A DNA stretch of 64,000 bases from Hofstenia miamia (lineage: Eukaryota > Xenacoelomorpha > Acoela): assembly GCA_004352715.1 (NCBI GenBank), contig SCFE01000006.1, positions 2,553,217 to 2,617,216 of the forward strand, given 5' to 3'. Position numbers and translations under genes: made by a program. A model generated the notes under the pieces. It worked only from the letters and a program-made list of their open reading frames with translations, did no database searches and was not told the origin of the DNA. Positions 1 to 11,677 of this stretch are shown piece after piece (position 1 is the stretch's first letter; each line of letters begins with the position of its first letter).

Positions 1-60
1 AAAGTAAAAGTTCTGCGAATGAAGAGCAGTATTCCAGTAACACTGAAAATTTTGAAAACA

Positions 61-94
61 GATAGATAGATAGCTAGATAGATAGATAGATAGA
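61..94. repeat. (GATA)n microsatellite
   Basis: This is a short GATA tetranucleotide run with one GCTA interruption. It lies just past the 3' end of the minus-strand LINE. Read on the minus strand it is a (TCTA)n run following an AATAAA hexamer (99-104), which is how many CR1-group LINEs terminate. Confidence 0.85.
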
Positions 95-622
95 AACGTT
101 TATTAATTTTCATGTAAAAAATTTTATCACAAAGAATTGTTGAACAATAATGTGTAGTAGGGCACAAATTGTAGTCTTCGTCTTTCTGTTTTAAGACAAG
201 GCATACACAGATGATTTGAGTCTTTGAGTCTGTTAAGCATAATAGGGTGCATAATGTGATGTGGTTTTAATCCAGCACTGAAAAGCCTAAGACCACGATT
301 GGTGCGGCGGTCAGCCACTGTTGAACCAGTTCTGCAGCCAATTATTCGCTCGCTTCTCTTAAGAATTTTCGATAACTGTGAATTCAGAGATTTTGGTAAG
401 TTGCCCAAAACATATATCACGCAACATTTCTTCTACTAGCCTAAAAGTTTGATCTCGGATACAGTTACTAGTTGATCAGGTAGGCAATTTTCAAATTTGG
501 AAATATAAGTGAGGAGCATTTGCTTCGATTTCTTCTTGTTGAGAGCAAGAGAGTTAAAACGATTGTATTCACAGAGGTTGGGAAATCTATCTTTAGCCGC
601 TACGTTTTTGAAACAATGGATA
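95..622 (-). pseudogene. LINE reverse transcriptase, 3' part (CR1/Rex1-like)
   Basis: This is the C-terminal part of a non-LTR retrotransposon reverse transcriptase. It is the downstream half of the element whose upstream half lies at 3277-4720. From 614 downward it encodes the region after the catalytic Y-A-D-D box, including N-K-K-K-S-K-Q-M-L-L and, at about 440, E-I-K-L-L-G. About 50 codons normally found between K-L-L-G and the G-N-L-P-K-S-L block are missing at about 420-436, where stops also occur. The remaining C-terminus (ending at 127) has the basic L-S-K-I-L-K-R-S-E-R-I-I-G segment typical of Rex1/CR1-type elements. The copy cannot make a full protein. The clade assignment rests on motif recall only. 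Confidence 0.75.
615..622. repeat. 8-bp target site duplication, left
   Basis: AATGGATA directly precedes the CAGGGGCC terminus of the hAT-type element. The same octamer directly follows its other end at 3277-3284. Confidence 0.88.
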
Positions 623-3276
623 CAGGGGCCAAGCAAGAAAAAATATATGAGGGGTGCATTTGCAAAATTGCGGCCCCTTCAATAGTTGCAACTAGATTTT
701 TCTCAGTTTATTTCTTTAAACGTACTACATGTAAATGTATAGTGAAATCTTGATAGCTGATATAATAATTAACAAAATATGCAAAATAATATATAAGACA
801 TAAATGCATATATTTGGTGACTGGTGTATATTAAAACACTCAGCTCTCTGCCTTCACGTGTAGGCTACTCCATTTTATAGTTCAACATTGTATGCACCCT
901 CCGATAGCAAGCACCTTTGCATATCTGTTAGGTTATAAGACCATTGTTTAATGATTTCAAGCGATTTTTCAGCACAAAAGCGCTAAGCGGGGCGCTTGTT
1001 AGAGCTACTAGATTGACTATCATCCATCTTGTCTTTGGTACGAAATCTTATTTCGTAGATCTACTCAAAATCGATGTAAAACAATTAAAAAACGACGCGT
1101 AAATGAGTGAAAACGGCGTAAACAAAGAAAGTTACTTTCGATTTTGTTATTTCCGGATGGCTACTTATATATTTGCCAGAGTTAGTAAATTATTTTAGGC
1201 TTAATGACACAAGTTTGCCGTGTTGTGGAACAAGGCGCGCAGTCCAAATTAAATGCATGGTTTGGCATGAAACACGGCGCGCAGTAGTGAAAGAGTTAAA
1301 AAACTAAATAAACTGCATTTAAGTAAGGCTTGTATATGGAAGTAGAATTGTTTTCTATTTCCATTCCATTTCCACAACTATTTTAAAAACATTTCCATAA
1401 TTTTCCATAAATGTTCAGGATCTTTCAGTAACTCTTAGAACTCGTTATTATGGTTTTGCAGGACAAGTATTTTGCTGGTTCTAGTCCCACTTAGTTTCAT
1501 TGGATTTTGCCCTAGTCATGTACCAGCCACGCCGCATAAACTTTTGAGACACTGTGGGCCTCCATAACCCTACTAGTGGTTAACTAAGCTGACTATAAGT
1601 TGAACCAAAATTACTATTCAGTGCTAATAGATGATATTATTTGTTGGCGCTGCTAAGGCACACATAATAGAATTTTGGAATACTTTTGAACCTTACCTTA
1701 GCCAAAGATATTTCCAATTTTCAGAATTGTTCACAATAAAAGTACACTTTTAGAGAATAAGAAAAAACAACTTAAAGTCATCTATGTACGGCCACAATAT
1801 ATGGCAAAACTCATGTGGTAAACTGTTATGTATCACTAACATTCTGTAAATAATTATATTATTGAGTCATATTAGATGTCACAAATGGGACTATATTTCC
1901 ATATATATGCTAGTATTCTGGTCCGTGAGCAGACTGTAGCCGCGCCCAACCGTCGGCTATGGTCACAGACTTCGTTTTACGACCAAAATACCAGCTAAAA
2001 TTCATTTCTGAAAGTACTAGTGATGTCTCTTTGATTATTAATGCATTAATTCATGTACAAGAGTATTAGTTAATATGAAAGGTCACATTATATCCCCAAT
2101 TTGTATTCCACATCAGACATTTAAATGCTACATTTGCAACACAAAATGGATGCTATAAAACTTCTTTATTGGATGAGGAAATACTATTACCGATAAAAAA
2201 GCAGCCTATGTTAACGAAATTTTAGTTATTTCTTTGCTTAAAATTTTTTAACATTATGATGAACAATTTGTTTCCATGATATATATTTGTATTGTTGTTT
2301 TTAAAACTTAAACATTTTCACGATTTTCTTTAATTGTTCAAAGTATGAGCATACTTGAATCTTTGCATTGCACTGAGTAGTAGTAAAAAAACGTTGACTA
2401 CGGCGAAAAACTCCCGGCTAACAGCCGGACACGGCTAAAGGCTTAAAGCCAAATGCCAGATACTACCAAATTCTTACGGCTAACTGCCCTCTAAGTACAA
2501 AATCTATTTTGCACATGACTACTGCTAAGAAAATTGCCTTGCCACAGAATTCTAACTTAGGCATTGAAGCTGAAGAAAATATTCACTTAATGTGGTTTAC
2601 ATTAACAAAATTTTGACTTGTATTCGTCATGTGTTCTTTTGAATTCTCTTGTTCATGCAGAGATTGCACAAATGAAATAATATTTTAAGACTGACTAGCC
2701 TGGTAGTTTATACAAGTCTCTCCCTATTTTGGAGAAAGTATTCAAAGCTCTCTATGACTTAAACGTAAACGTACTTTGGTTTTTATAAAACAATTTTTAC
2801 TGTTCTTAAAACATTTATATTTTCTAAAGCACATTCAGGGTGTGTTTAACACTATCTATGAGGTTGAGAATGTCTGTTTTTTTAATTTTTATTTCCACAA
2901 ATTTCCATTATATTTCCATTTCACAATCTGGAAATGGAATGGAATGGATATCGTTCATGTCCATATGCAAAACGGATTAAGGCTAATCTTTTATTTAAAT
3001 TAAAAGCAAATGAAATAGGTCGAAAATATAGATTTTGTTTCACACTTGTAATGGCTGAGATTCAAGAATTAGATTTACAGAGAAAACACAAATAACTTAT
3101 TCAAATATATATTTCAAAAAAATGTTAAAAAAGATAGAATGACTGCATTGTAAATTTAGAAAATGACTGGAAAATTAAATGACCGCAACATCTGTTAAAT
3201 GGTCATTTTACTGCCCCTCAGAAAAAATATTCGGGCGGTGCATCACCCTCAGCACCCCCGGTTAGCTGGGCCCCTG
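623..3276. mobile_element. hAT-type DNA transposon, non-autonomous or decayed
   Basis: The element starts CAGGGGCCAAGCAAG and its other end, read inward from the minus strand, is CAGGGGCCCAGCTAA, so the two ends form an imperfect terminal inverted repeat of about 15 bp. It is flanked by a perfect 8-bp duplication, AATGGATA, as expected of the hAT superfamily. Removing the element and one octamer restores the reverse transcriptase frame of the surrounding LINE exactly. I find no transposase reading frame in its 2,654 bp. The interior holds repeated TTTCCATT tracts (about 1350-1430 and 2880-2970), a small perfect palindrome at 1039-1057, and two CGGCTAA-rich patches at about 2400-2490. It may be a non-autonomous derivative with other repeats nested inside. 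Part of it (about 1326-1510) recurs near 41.8 kb. Confidence 0.88.
1039..1057. repeat. short perfect palindrome inside the hAT element
   Basis: TACGAAAT, a 3-bp spacer CTT, then ATTTCGTA. This 8-bp inverted repeat would form a small hairpin. No function is apparent. Confidence 0.6.
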
Positions 3277-3284
3277 AATGGATA
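3277..3284. repeat. 8-bp target site duplication, right
   Basis: AATGGATA follows the CCCCTG end of the hAT-type element and is identical to 615-622. Confidence 0.88.
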
Positions 3285-4720
3285 AGTGCTGTTATATCAT
3301 CGGCATATTTGAAATGGTAATTTCCAGGAAGCGGTTTTAAGTCAGCTGTGTAGATGCAGAAAAGAATCGGTCCCAAAGCACATTCCTGTGGGACACCAGA
3401 TGTGACATTGTAATTCGCACTTCGCAGACAACTGAGTTTAACTTGTGCAGACCGGTCTGACTGGTAGCTGGTGATCCAGTTAGTGAATGCCATGGGTAAG
3501 CCGAATCTAATTAATTTATTGATTAATACACGATGGGACACTGTATTGAATGCTTTTGAGAAATCGTAAGCCTGATTGAGTATGCTAAGCACATCTAATA
3601 AATCAAAAAGCGTGGTAAGTTTGTCTATGAGACTGACGATGGCCATCTTGGTGGAGGAATTTCTTCGATAAGCAAATTGATTAGCATCAAAAAGGCTAGT
3701 GAGCTGCAGTTTCAGTGAACGTATGACAAAGCGTTCCAATACTTTGATTGGGTCGAAGTTGATAAATAGAAGGAGGTTTTGTTTTAGGGATTGGGGTTAC
3801 ATCTGCTCTTTTCCAGGCTGAAGGGAATATTTGGCCAAGCATGGAAACATTGAATAGGTGACAAAGAGGGTCACTAAGTACGTGGCTTGAAGCCTTATAA
3901 AGTTTCGTAGGAATTTCATCTGTACCAAATGATTTGGCACAATTCACCGAATCTCGTTCTCTAAAGACATCAAACGGCGATACGTGGAATACCTAATCTG
4001 CATCACTATGAATTGGGCCATCGCAGACTGATACATCTTCGTTGCCTAAGCAAGAGTAAGAGTTTTTGAAAAGATCACCAATCTTATTAAGTGTCTTGGA
4101 AATAACGAGAGTGTGGCGTTATTACCTTCCTTGCTACTTCTTATGTTATTTACAATTTTCCAGAAATCGTTCGCAGTCTTCCGCCATTTAATCCAATTTC
4201 TTTTGGATTGCTTTATTTCCTTATCTAGCTTCTTGGTATAATACTCAAATAATATCCACTTGCCTTCATGATTATCAACGTCACATTTGTTCATAACGTC
4301 CTTGGTAGACAGGGTCATCTAGACAGGATCACAATCAGACATGTCCATTAACTTTACTGGAATGCATTTCATAGCGTTTAGTAAAACACCTTCAAAAAAG
4401 CTACATTGTCATCTATCTCTGTCATATGATACATGGGTGAAAAATTGACGTTATATATTTTCTGCACAAATAAACTAACACAAGAGTGTCTTAGATCAAA
4501 TACTTTGTGTTGAACGATTACATTGGAAAGCCTTTTTATGACAGGAACTAGCTTACAAATCTTGTGTTTTGATTTGCCTGGTAGCAGCTTCACATTCCCA
4601 TATATGTCTGATATACCATGACTTAATAAAACATGGTCAATAATCGATTTGCCATGGGTTGATGAGACGGATTTGTTCACAAATAAGTACAGCAAAGCTG
4701 AGTACAAGAATAGCTTACAA
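3277..4720 (-). pseudogene. LINE endonuclease/reverse transcriptase, 5' part (CR1/Rex1-like)
   Basis: This is the upstream half of the non-LTR retrotransposon interrupted by the hAT element. Reading down the minus strand, 4707-4378 encodes the C-terminal end of an AP-type endonuclease (I-I-D-H-V-L-L-S, then P-G-K-S-K-H-K). Next, 4318-4046 encodes the linker with N-D-F-W-K-I-V-N-N-I, and 3947-3285 encodes reverse transcriptase fingers and palm. Visible palm motifs are Y-D-F-S-K-A-F-N-T-V-S-H (motif A, catalytic Asp kept), S-G-V-P-Q-E-C-A-L-G-P-I-L-F (motif B; the usual G is E) and K-Y-A-D-D-I-T (motif C). The segments are in different frames, so it is a pseudogene. It is truncated near 4720, where a plus-strand transposase-like remnant begins. 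The family is CR1-group by motif pattern; the exact clade is uncertain. Confidence 0.83.
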
Positions 4721-4737
4721 CGTCTGTAAAACTTTGT

Positions 4738-5724
4738 CAGAAAATGGCGTTCCTTTATCTACTCCTACTCAAAATGGTGGAAAAGAATTTAGTGAAAAAT
4801 TTGAAGAAGGAACTTTGATCTTTGCACTTTGATGACAAGACCATACAAAGGAAGGAATATCACGTAGTAGTTCTGAAGAATGAAAAGGAAGTCAGACTTG
4901 CCTTTCTTGAACTGGGAAATAGTAAAGGAGAAACAATATTTGAAGGAATAAAAGCTGTTCTTGACAAATATGCATTCTGGCTTTCAATACAAATGATTAT
5001 ATCTGACACACCTGCAGCAAATACCGGCAAAATTCTCAGTGCAGTCACATGGATAAAGAAACACTTTGAAGATATAGGATAGGAAAAGCTTGTATTCATA
5101 TTCTAGACACAGTATTGAAGCACGTCATGAATGATCATTTTTGTGGATCAACAACATCACCAAACACATCAGTTACTCATTCATTTAATAAATATTGCAA
5201 GGTTATGAACAACTGAAGACTTCATTTGGCAATACTGGAAAATTGCTAAAGAAAGCAGAACAAGATCGATTGTGAGAAGACAAGGCTTTTCTTGTTCACT
5301 TAATATCATGCTATAGGGTTTTCAAAACTTCCTAAAGATGAATTTTCAGTCACTTCCAGCCCTCAGCAATGGAAGATCGAACTCAAGGGCAATTTATACA
5401 TTGCTTGCTTTTATTCTGATACCAGAGCATCGCCATACAGCTGGAGTGGCATGTGAGTTCATAACTGGTTCAAGGGCTGACATTTGGTTCTCAACTCCCA
5501 GCTTCAATCCTGCTGACTTTGACAAGCTGTCAGAATCTTATAAAGAACATCCAAAGACTTTGAAGTCATTGACGAGGTTTTGGTCCACAGAGCCAACGTA
5601 TATGCCAACACAGCGTTCAAATATCTGTGCAGAGAGTGCAATTAAAGTGATGCAAGATTTACTTTTAATCAGTAAATCCATCGAAAAACTAAACATTAAA
5701 TTTCTTTTAACAAATGCAGATTGA
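4738..5724 (+). pseudogene. transposase-like remnant, possibly hAT-related
   Basis: Plus-strand fragments (about 4740-4820, 4822-5082, 5338-5724) look like one protein broken by frameshifts and stops. The first block has D-D-K-T-I-x-R-K-E-Y-H-V-V-V-L-K-N followed by M-I-I-S-D-T-P-A-A-N-T-G-K, which I read as RNase H-like strands with an Asp. The last block has the pattern L-S-N-G-R-S-N-S-R-A-I-Y-T-L-L-A-F-I-L and ends with C-A-E-S-A-I-K-V-M-Q-D-L. From memory, similar repetitive 'uncharacterized' proteins are common in invertebrate genomes and resemble hAT-like transposases. The superfamily is not established from the sequence. No terminal repeats were found. It abuts the truncated 5' end of the LINE. 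Confidence 0.5.
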
Positions 5725-5920
5725 AATATAAGTGCATTTTATTCATTTGTCAATGTAACATAAATTAGTCAATTTTTAAAAAATACTTACACTGCTTTAT
5801 AGTTAAGCATTTTAGTTTTTTGCATCGAGGGTGAACCTTTCTTAACCAAATAGAAACGTTTTGTGTCTTCCTTGATTTTGCATGATAACTCTACAAAATA
5901 AGATATGGGGATATACCATN

Positions 5921-5955
<35 letters not shown>

Positions 5956-5963
5956 ATTATTAT
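5921..5963. repeat. (TA)n followed by (TTA)n
   Basis: About 30 bp of TA dinucleotides run into TTA trinucleotides and then a T-run. A single undetermined base (N) sits at 5920, immediately before it, probably an assembly uncertainty. Confidence 0.9.
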
Positions 5964-6170
5964 TTTTTTTTTTGAGAAAGTACCTGGGTTTCAAGCAGGG
6001 GCAATAAGCCAAAGATTAACAGCACACTTCCATCTTGAGAATAATTACCACTATAGCAGATAATAAAATTGTATATTTACAAAAGAGAGGAAGAAATTTA
6101 GTATTACCCATTGTAACCCTAAGGTCGAATTGAAGGGCATAGGGCCTTCCGAAGAAGGTACAAAAGATAA
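5951..6170 (-). repeat. possible retroelement 3' tail
   Basis: On the minus strand a less AT-rich stretch with GAAGGCCCTATGCCCTTCAA ends in a run of A and then (TAA)n. An A-run or simple-repeat tail after a unique segment is what the 3' end of a LINE or SINE looks like. No coding sequence is present, so this is only a structural guess. Confidence 0.3.
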
Positions 6171-8979
6171 AGTTTTAATATTTATATTGCGTATGTATAT
6201 TTTATTGATGATCAGAAGTTATTTCGCATTGAAATCTCAATTCTATGCAACGAATGAATCAAATTTAGATCAGTAAAGTTACACCAAAATATATTTTTGC
6301 TAAAGGATGCTGAATTAAAATACCCACAAACCACAAAATCTTATATTTTTAATTAAAAGTCGAATTTTATTTATTATTGTAAATATATTGATTTCACACA
6401 TGAAAAATAGCAACTTAAGTAGACTATCAGTAAATATAATATAGATAAAATCCGCCCAAATGTATTGCACCACCTTAGTTTTCACGAAATAACTGTATTA
6501 ACACTAATGGTTATTGTTTATCCATGAATAATGTACAAAGTATATGGTTAATTCCAAGTAACCGATCCAAACTATTTTGACTTATACTTAGTGTAAATAA
6601 TGAAATAGATTTCATCAGAGAAGTTTACATGATGCATTGCCTCATTGAAATGTTAGACTATATTGTATATTATGTTCTCCACTAAGTGCTTCTCTTTTCA
6701 ATTCAATATAATTAATTACATACTAATTCAAATTTCTGCAACGAACCTACATTTTATTTTTTGTACAAAAATTATTAAATGTACATTTTCAAATATTTCT
6801 GTCAATTGAAAAATAATACATGAATACTTTTGCAAAGAAATCAGATCTAATGTCATTTGGAAAATTGTCAAAACCAAAATCACATTTTAAAAATTATTCA
6901 GTATTGTAACGGGACCCACAAATAAATTATGAAGAAAATAGGCATAAAGAATGAATATAGTAATAAAGCCCCTCAACATCAATCTATTCACAAGTGTAGA
7001 GATTAACACAAAACCATTTGAATTGTGAAAATCTAATTTCTTAAATCATTGCGGTGCTCAAAAAAACCCATTTGCTAATGAAATTGATGATATTTTAATC
7101 CACTGATAATTGCAAAAATACTTCAGTAATATAAAAAATCCATTATTTAAATATCTAGCATTATTATATTAATTTCACTAAAAACTGAATTTTTGGAAAT
7201 TTGCGAAAAAAATTTCACTTAGGTGATAATTTTATCGAATTCATCATATGACCTTTCTTGTAGGCCCTTTTGAATGGAAATTATTATTTGGACAAATGAT
7301 TCAAAACTTTATTATGGTATTTTGCTGTTCAATGGATTTTGCAAAATATGTTCTCAATTTGCATCAGAACAGTTCATGTGAATTGTGAAACAAGAAGTAT
7401 CGGAGATATTGCTTGATATGCTTATAAGAGTCCATCAGCAATTTCAAGGATGTCTAGTTGCTAATAGTAAAAAGATTACAGATCTTTAAAGCTAATCTTG
7501 GTTGAGCTACGATTATTATACACACATAAATAGAAATGTTGGTTATTAGAGTTGCACCCGAGTCGCACAATGTGAATCCCGACATTAAAATTTAACTTCA
7601 AGTGATGATGAACTTTGTTGATTATATATATATTCTAATTTACTGTATGTTGTGAGAAAGATCATGACATGTTATTATAGGTCAATATTAAGAGCCTAAC
7701 AGCATTATTCTGCAAAATAACCATTAAAAAACTGAAAAAATATGTATGATATTTGAAAACCTTCAATAAAATTGTTTAAATAAAAATCAGAACGGAATCC
7801 AATAAATTGCTAACTTTGTTTTAAAACTAATTCCAATATAATTCCAACTTGCAAGTGAAATCAAATTGATCTCAAATTCCAAAAAAATGGATGAGATCCT
7901 TTGTGAAAATCGATTTTCTTCATTTGTTTATTACTTAGTTGTGACCCAGGTGCCAGCAGACCCGGGATACTTAAGGAAAAATTGACCCGGTGCCTGTCAA
8001 CAAATCCCAGACGTGGCGACCCGGTTGCATCTCTGTTCGTTATATAATTGAGCATTTATCCCTAAATCAACTTAGGCAACACATTTTTAGAAGTGATGAA
8101 GTAAACCTCGCAACAGTTATATTCATCCTCAATAGATATGGCACTACAGGAATATATTTTTTTCAAAAAATCAAAATTGAGATGAGGCAAAATTTATTTG
8201 AAACTTGGAGTTAAATAACTTTTTTATTTAACTGCAGAAGCAAACTATAAATCAGCAAAAAATCAATTGTTGCAATGCCTATGAGCTTATTCTCCAAATC
8301 TGCTGATGGTTTAAAAGGTTTTGCAAGATTTTCTCAATTACTTATAGAAATTTTCAATAGATTACCAATAATAATTTGTTTTTTGTACAGTTATAGTCCT
8401 TTGCAGTTTAACCAATTCTTTCCATTTACAATTATCTAATTGAAATGAAGGCATTGCAATACCTTTAGTCTGCTAAAAATCACCTATATTTCAGAACAGC
8501 TATCATCGAATGGTGTTTACATCTGCAGAAATCGTACTTGCCAGTAAATATCTGTGATGAATTAAACTATATTATTATTTATTAGTTTTTAAAATTGAAG
8601 ACTTGTTTAAAAAATTTAGCTTAGCAGGGAAGTACTATATAGAATGTTTTAACTGGAAACAGTGTCTGATACACATTAGTGCATGTAGAATATAACAAAA
8701 TTTTAGAGTTTATTCTAAATATAAAAATTTCCTTGAATATTTGTTGGGAGCACATTTCAAAAATCATTTCATCTTTGTTTGACTTTTATAAATGGATATA
8801 AGTGCTTATTTATCCTATTCTAGAAAAATTTCAAGCAAAAAGAAAGGTTTATTTACTTTCAATTATATTACTGAGCAAGCAAAGCCATCTTACGAAAAAA
8901 TATTTTTTGCATTTATCCACTTATGTGAAAATTACAAATTTTCTATTGCTTTCAGAGTAGACTTTGGCAAAAAATCTAT
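6171..8979. other. AT-rich stretch without a supported gene
   Basis: I see no conserved coding sequence here. One short richer patch at about 7935-8040 (GACCCAGGTGCC, ACCCGGTGCCTG, GGCGACCCGG) stands out from the background and may be the end of an unidentified repeat. The frame opening at 8792 encodes only an AT-driven peptide until it enters the LINE-like part near 8980. Confidence 0.5.
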
Positions 8980-9375
8980 TTTTCTATATGATGCTTTATA
9001 TAAAACTGCAAATCGAGAACCTAAGCGAAGAATAGTTGCAGAGGCTAAGAAATTGAGAAAGTGTAGTACAAGAGCAAAACAAGTCTACAACGACAAAAAG
9101 CATGATGCAAAGAAAGAAAACTCTAAAAGAGAATGCCCTAGATCTGGAACAGGTGAGGACGTAGTGAGATTCTGCGATGATACATGGGGAACAATGGAGC
9201 TGGGATAAAGTGTGAGCAGTTCAAGGAAGATGTTAGTCAAGAAGATTAGGTGATCTCCACATCTAAGGCAAAGGGTGTTCTAAAGAAGATGAAGAACTAG
9301 AATGCACCAAGAAAAAATAAGGCACACGGATATTAGTATAAGAAGTTTGCAAGCGTTCATGACAGACAAGAGATA
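8980..9375 (+). pseudogene. LINE remnant, region just before the reverse transcriptase palm
   Basis: A lysine-rich segment (E-A-K-K-L-R-K-C-S-T-R-A-K-Q-V-Y) leads to V-R-F-C-D-D-T-W-G-T-M-E-L, which fits the F-W-x-x-x-W-G block upstream of the fingers in some invertebrate LINEs. A frameshift follows near 9205. The next segment reads V-L-K-K-M-K-N-stop-N-A-P-R-K-N-K-A-H-G-Y-stop-Y-K-K-F-A-S-V-H. Both stops are TAG where this family normally has Trp (TGG) in its K-N-W-K-A-P-G and H-G-Y-W-Y-K-K-F blocks. This LINE is unlike the CR1/Rex1-like copies at 3.3 and 59.1 kb. The clade is not assigned. The rest of the reverse transcriptase is not recognisable downstream. Confidence 0.6.
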
Positions 9376-10400
9376 AATTAGGAACCAGAGATAAACTGTG
9401 AGTAGGTAAAAATAAGCTTTAAGCGATTACAACAGCAAGAACGACGAAGAGTAAGGCTGGTTTTACAGCTTTTGAATGAACAAAAATACGTCTTAATTAG
9501 GATAAGATCTCCTGTAAGCGATTATGATTGACGATAAATTGAAAAGACTAATGAAATCAAAATAATTCAAAATTGAGATTCTCTAATATTCTTTCGCTTC
9601 AGATGAAAGCCTCGAAAAGAATACTTTTGATATTCTGTCTCTCAACACTCTCTTATTTTGTTGAAGTTGTGAATATTCGAGATCATCTCAATATTCCAAT
9701 ACAAAGAAAATTTATAAAAAATTTGAATTTATAAATTATAACTTTAATAAATATAGTGGAATGCAGAAGTTATGTGTAAGTTAATATGAGCTTATAATAA
9801 TAATCCAAATTGCTAATAACTTTATAAATGATATGAGAGCAATACTTAGAAATCGTACGAAAACGTTAACCATATATTCATGTACGAGAGATTTTAAAAT
9901 ACCGAGAATTTTAATAACAAGTTAGTGAATTCAATATTTAGTCTGATGCTGAAAATACAGGGCAGTTTTTGCTTTTAGTTTCTTAATGTACAATATAATT
10001 ACAATATTTTATATTATAAGGATTGGTCCTTGTCACGCTTAAAGTAATTAGCAATTTGAAACATTATAAATAACTTATATTTAGCAATTTATTGCTGCGT
10101 TCATGTTTACCCATCAAAATTATAAAATATAATTTCAGAATTTCTATAAATTTTGCTTGTATTTGAATATCGAGCTGCACTTACAATCCAATGTTGACAC
10201 GATGTAAATGCAAATACATTATCAATTATTGCTAAAGTCTTGTAATCCTACTGGATGCGGTGTTGATGTGACTCCTTTTCATATATTTAATATACACCTT
10301 GTAGCAAAAATGAACTCCCAAAAATATACTTTACAGATAAAAGGATGAACATTTACAAACAGAAAAGTGGGAGTAACAGCAAAATGAATTTGCTATAAAC
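9376..10400. other. stretch without a supported gene
   Basis: This is AT-rich sequence. The first 100 bp may be decayed downstream sequence of the LINE remnant. I see no other feature. Confidence 0.5.
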
Positions 10401-10407
10401 ACATTGT

Positions 10408-11010
10408 TTAAGTTTTAACCAGTTTTCTGTTTGTTAAGAACTTAGATAAACGCAGAGAAATGCTGTTTAAATTTTTGCGCGTGGCCTTCAAAATTTGATG
10501 TTGCGATTCTCGGATATATTCGACCAATATCTTTTTCATAAATTTATTTTTCTTTACAAGAAGTTCTCGAGGATAGTTCACACGTTTTCCACTATTGATA
10601 TCTGGAGAATTTGGTGGCCACTGCAGAATTTGAATATTGTTTTCAGACCTGAAATATTTTGTTTCATAGAGGTGTGAGGAATTGCGCCATCTTGACCTAA
10701 TATCCATACTTTGAGGTATACATCATTTGCATATGGAACGAACTCCAACACAATTTCGCAATATTTTTTTACTGGTAATCCTTCCTTCGGGGATAACTTT
10801 CAAACAAAATCCGGAATATGACCGTACGCTCAAAACGATAACTTTTAGATAAAATTTTGGTGACTTTTTCTTAGGCCTTGCCGGCTGACTACTAGACCAA
10901 ACCTTGAATTTGTATAGTCCGGCCAGGATAATAGGTGCAAGATATATCCGGTGTGAGCAGGAAAGGGTAAAATAATATTGCAATCGCAACTCGGATTTTA
11001 AACTCCAACC
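10408..11010 (-). pseudogene. Tc1-like transposase remnant
   Basis: Minus-strand translation gives K-V-I-V-L-S then I-P-E-G-R-I-T-S-K-K-Y-C-E-I-V-L-E-F-V-P-Y-A, then V-W-I-L-G-Q-D-G-A-I-P-H-T-S (second catalytic Asp region, normally Q-Q-D-G-A-P-x-H-T). After a frameshift comes N-N-I-Q-I-L-Q-W-P-P-N-S-P-D-I-N. The final I-V-E-N-V (third catalytic Glu) is in yet another frame and is followed by a stop. Block order and spacing match the C-terminal half of Tc1-family DDE transposases. The N-terminal DNA-binding part is not recognisable and I found no terminal inverted repeats. It resembles the copy at 20.6-21.1 kb. Confidence 0.75.
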
Positions 11011-11677
11011 TTATTGCTATTGAAATCGAACGAACACACATTGACCATCTACTTTCACGCAAGAACATATTGATTCAATCAATGTAAAGTCCGTGTGGTG
11101 GACTGTTGCGTCTTTACATGTTCCAACAACGGCCATGCCAAATGAAAGGCACTGGTCTGATGCAGGGAATATTACTATTACGAAGAGGTAATCCCTTGAA
11201 TTGATATTTCTTCAATGTGTTTCTAAATAAATTTTTTCTTTAAAAATTTTTCAATCAATTTAATCGTACCCGTTTCTACCCTATAATCTGTTTTCCACTG
11301 ATTAAGCGATCGGCCTATTTTTTTCATTAATCGCACAGGTCTAGTTTGCATTCTCCGGGTTTACTGTCTCAAAATGTTTCCAGGAGAATTTTCCATTATT
11401 GAATTATTTTATCAGCATTGTCCAAAAAATATTCTTGCGTCCAAATTTTCTTAGCTTCAAATTATAAATATCATCCAATTTTTTCAAACTTACCCCATTT
11501 GCTAACATTTCTTGACGTCCTTATATGACAACAAAAATTTTTAAAAACCTACTTAAAATATAATAATGTAACATTAGCTAAAATTTGATGTTAACTCAAT
11601 CTAAATCAAAAGTTATTGAGGAGTTGCTTTCTAAAGATCTCAAATTCCAGGGCTAGTAGGATTAAGCGATGGAACTA

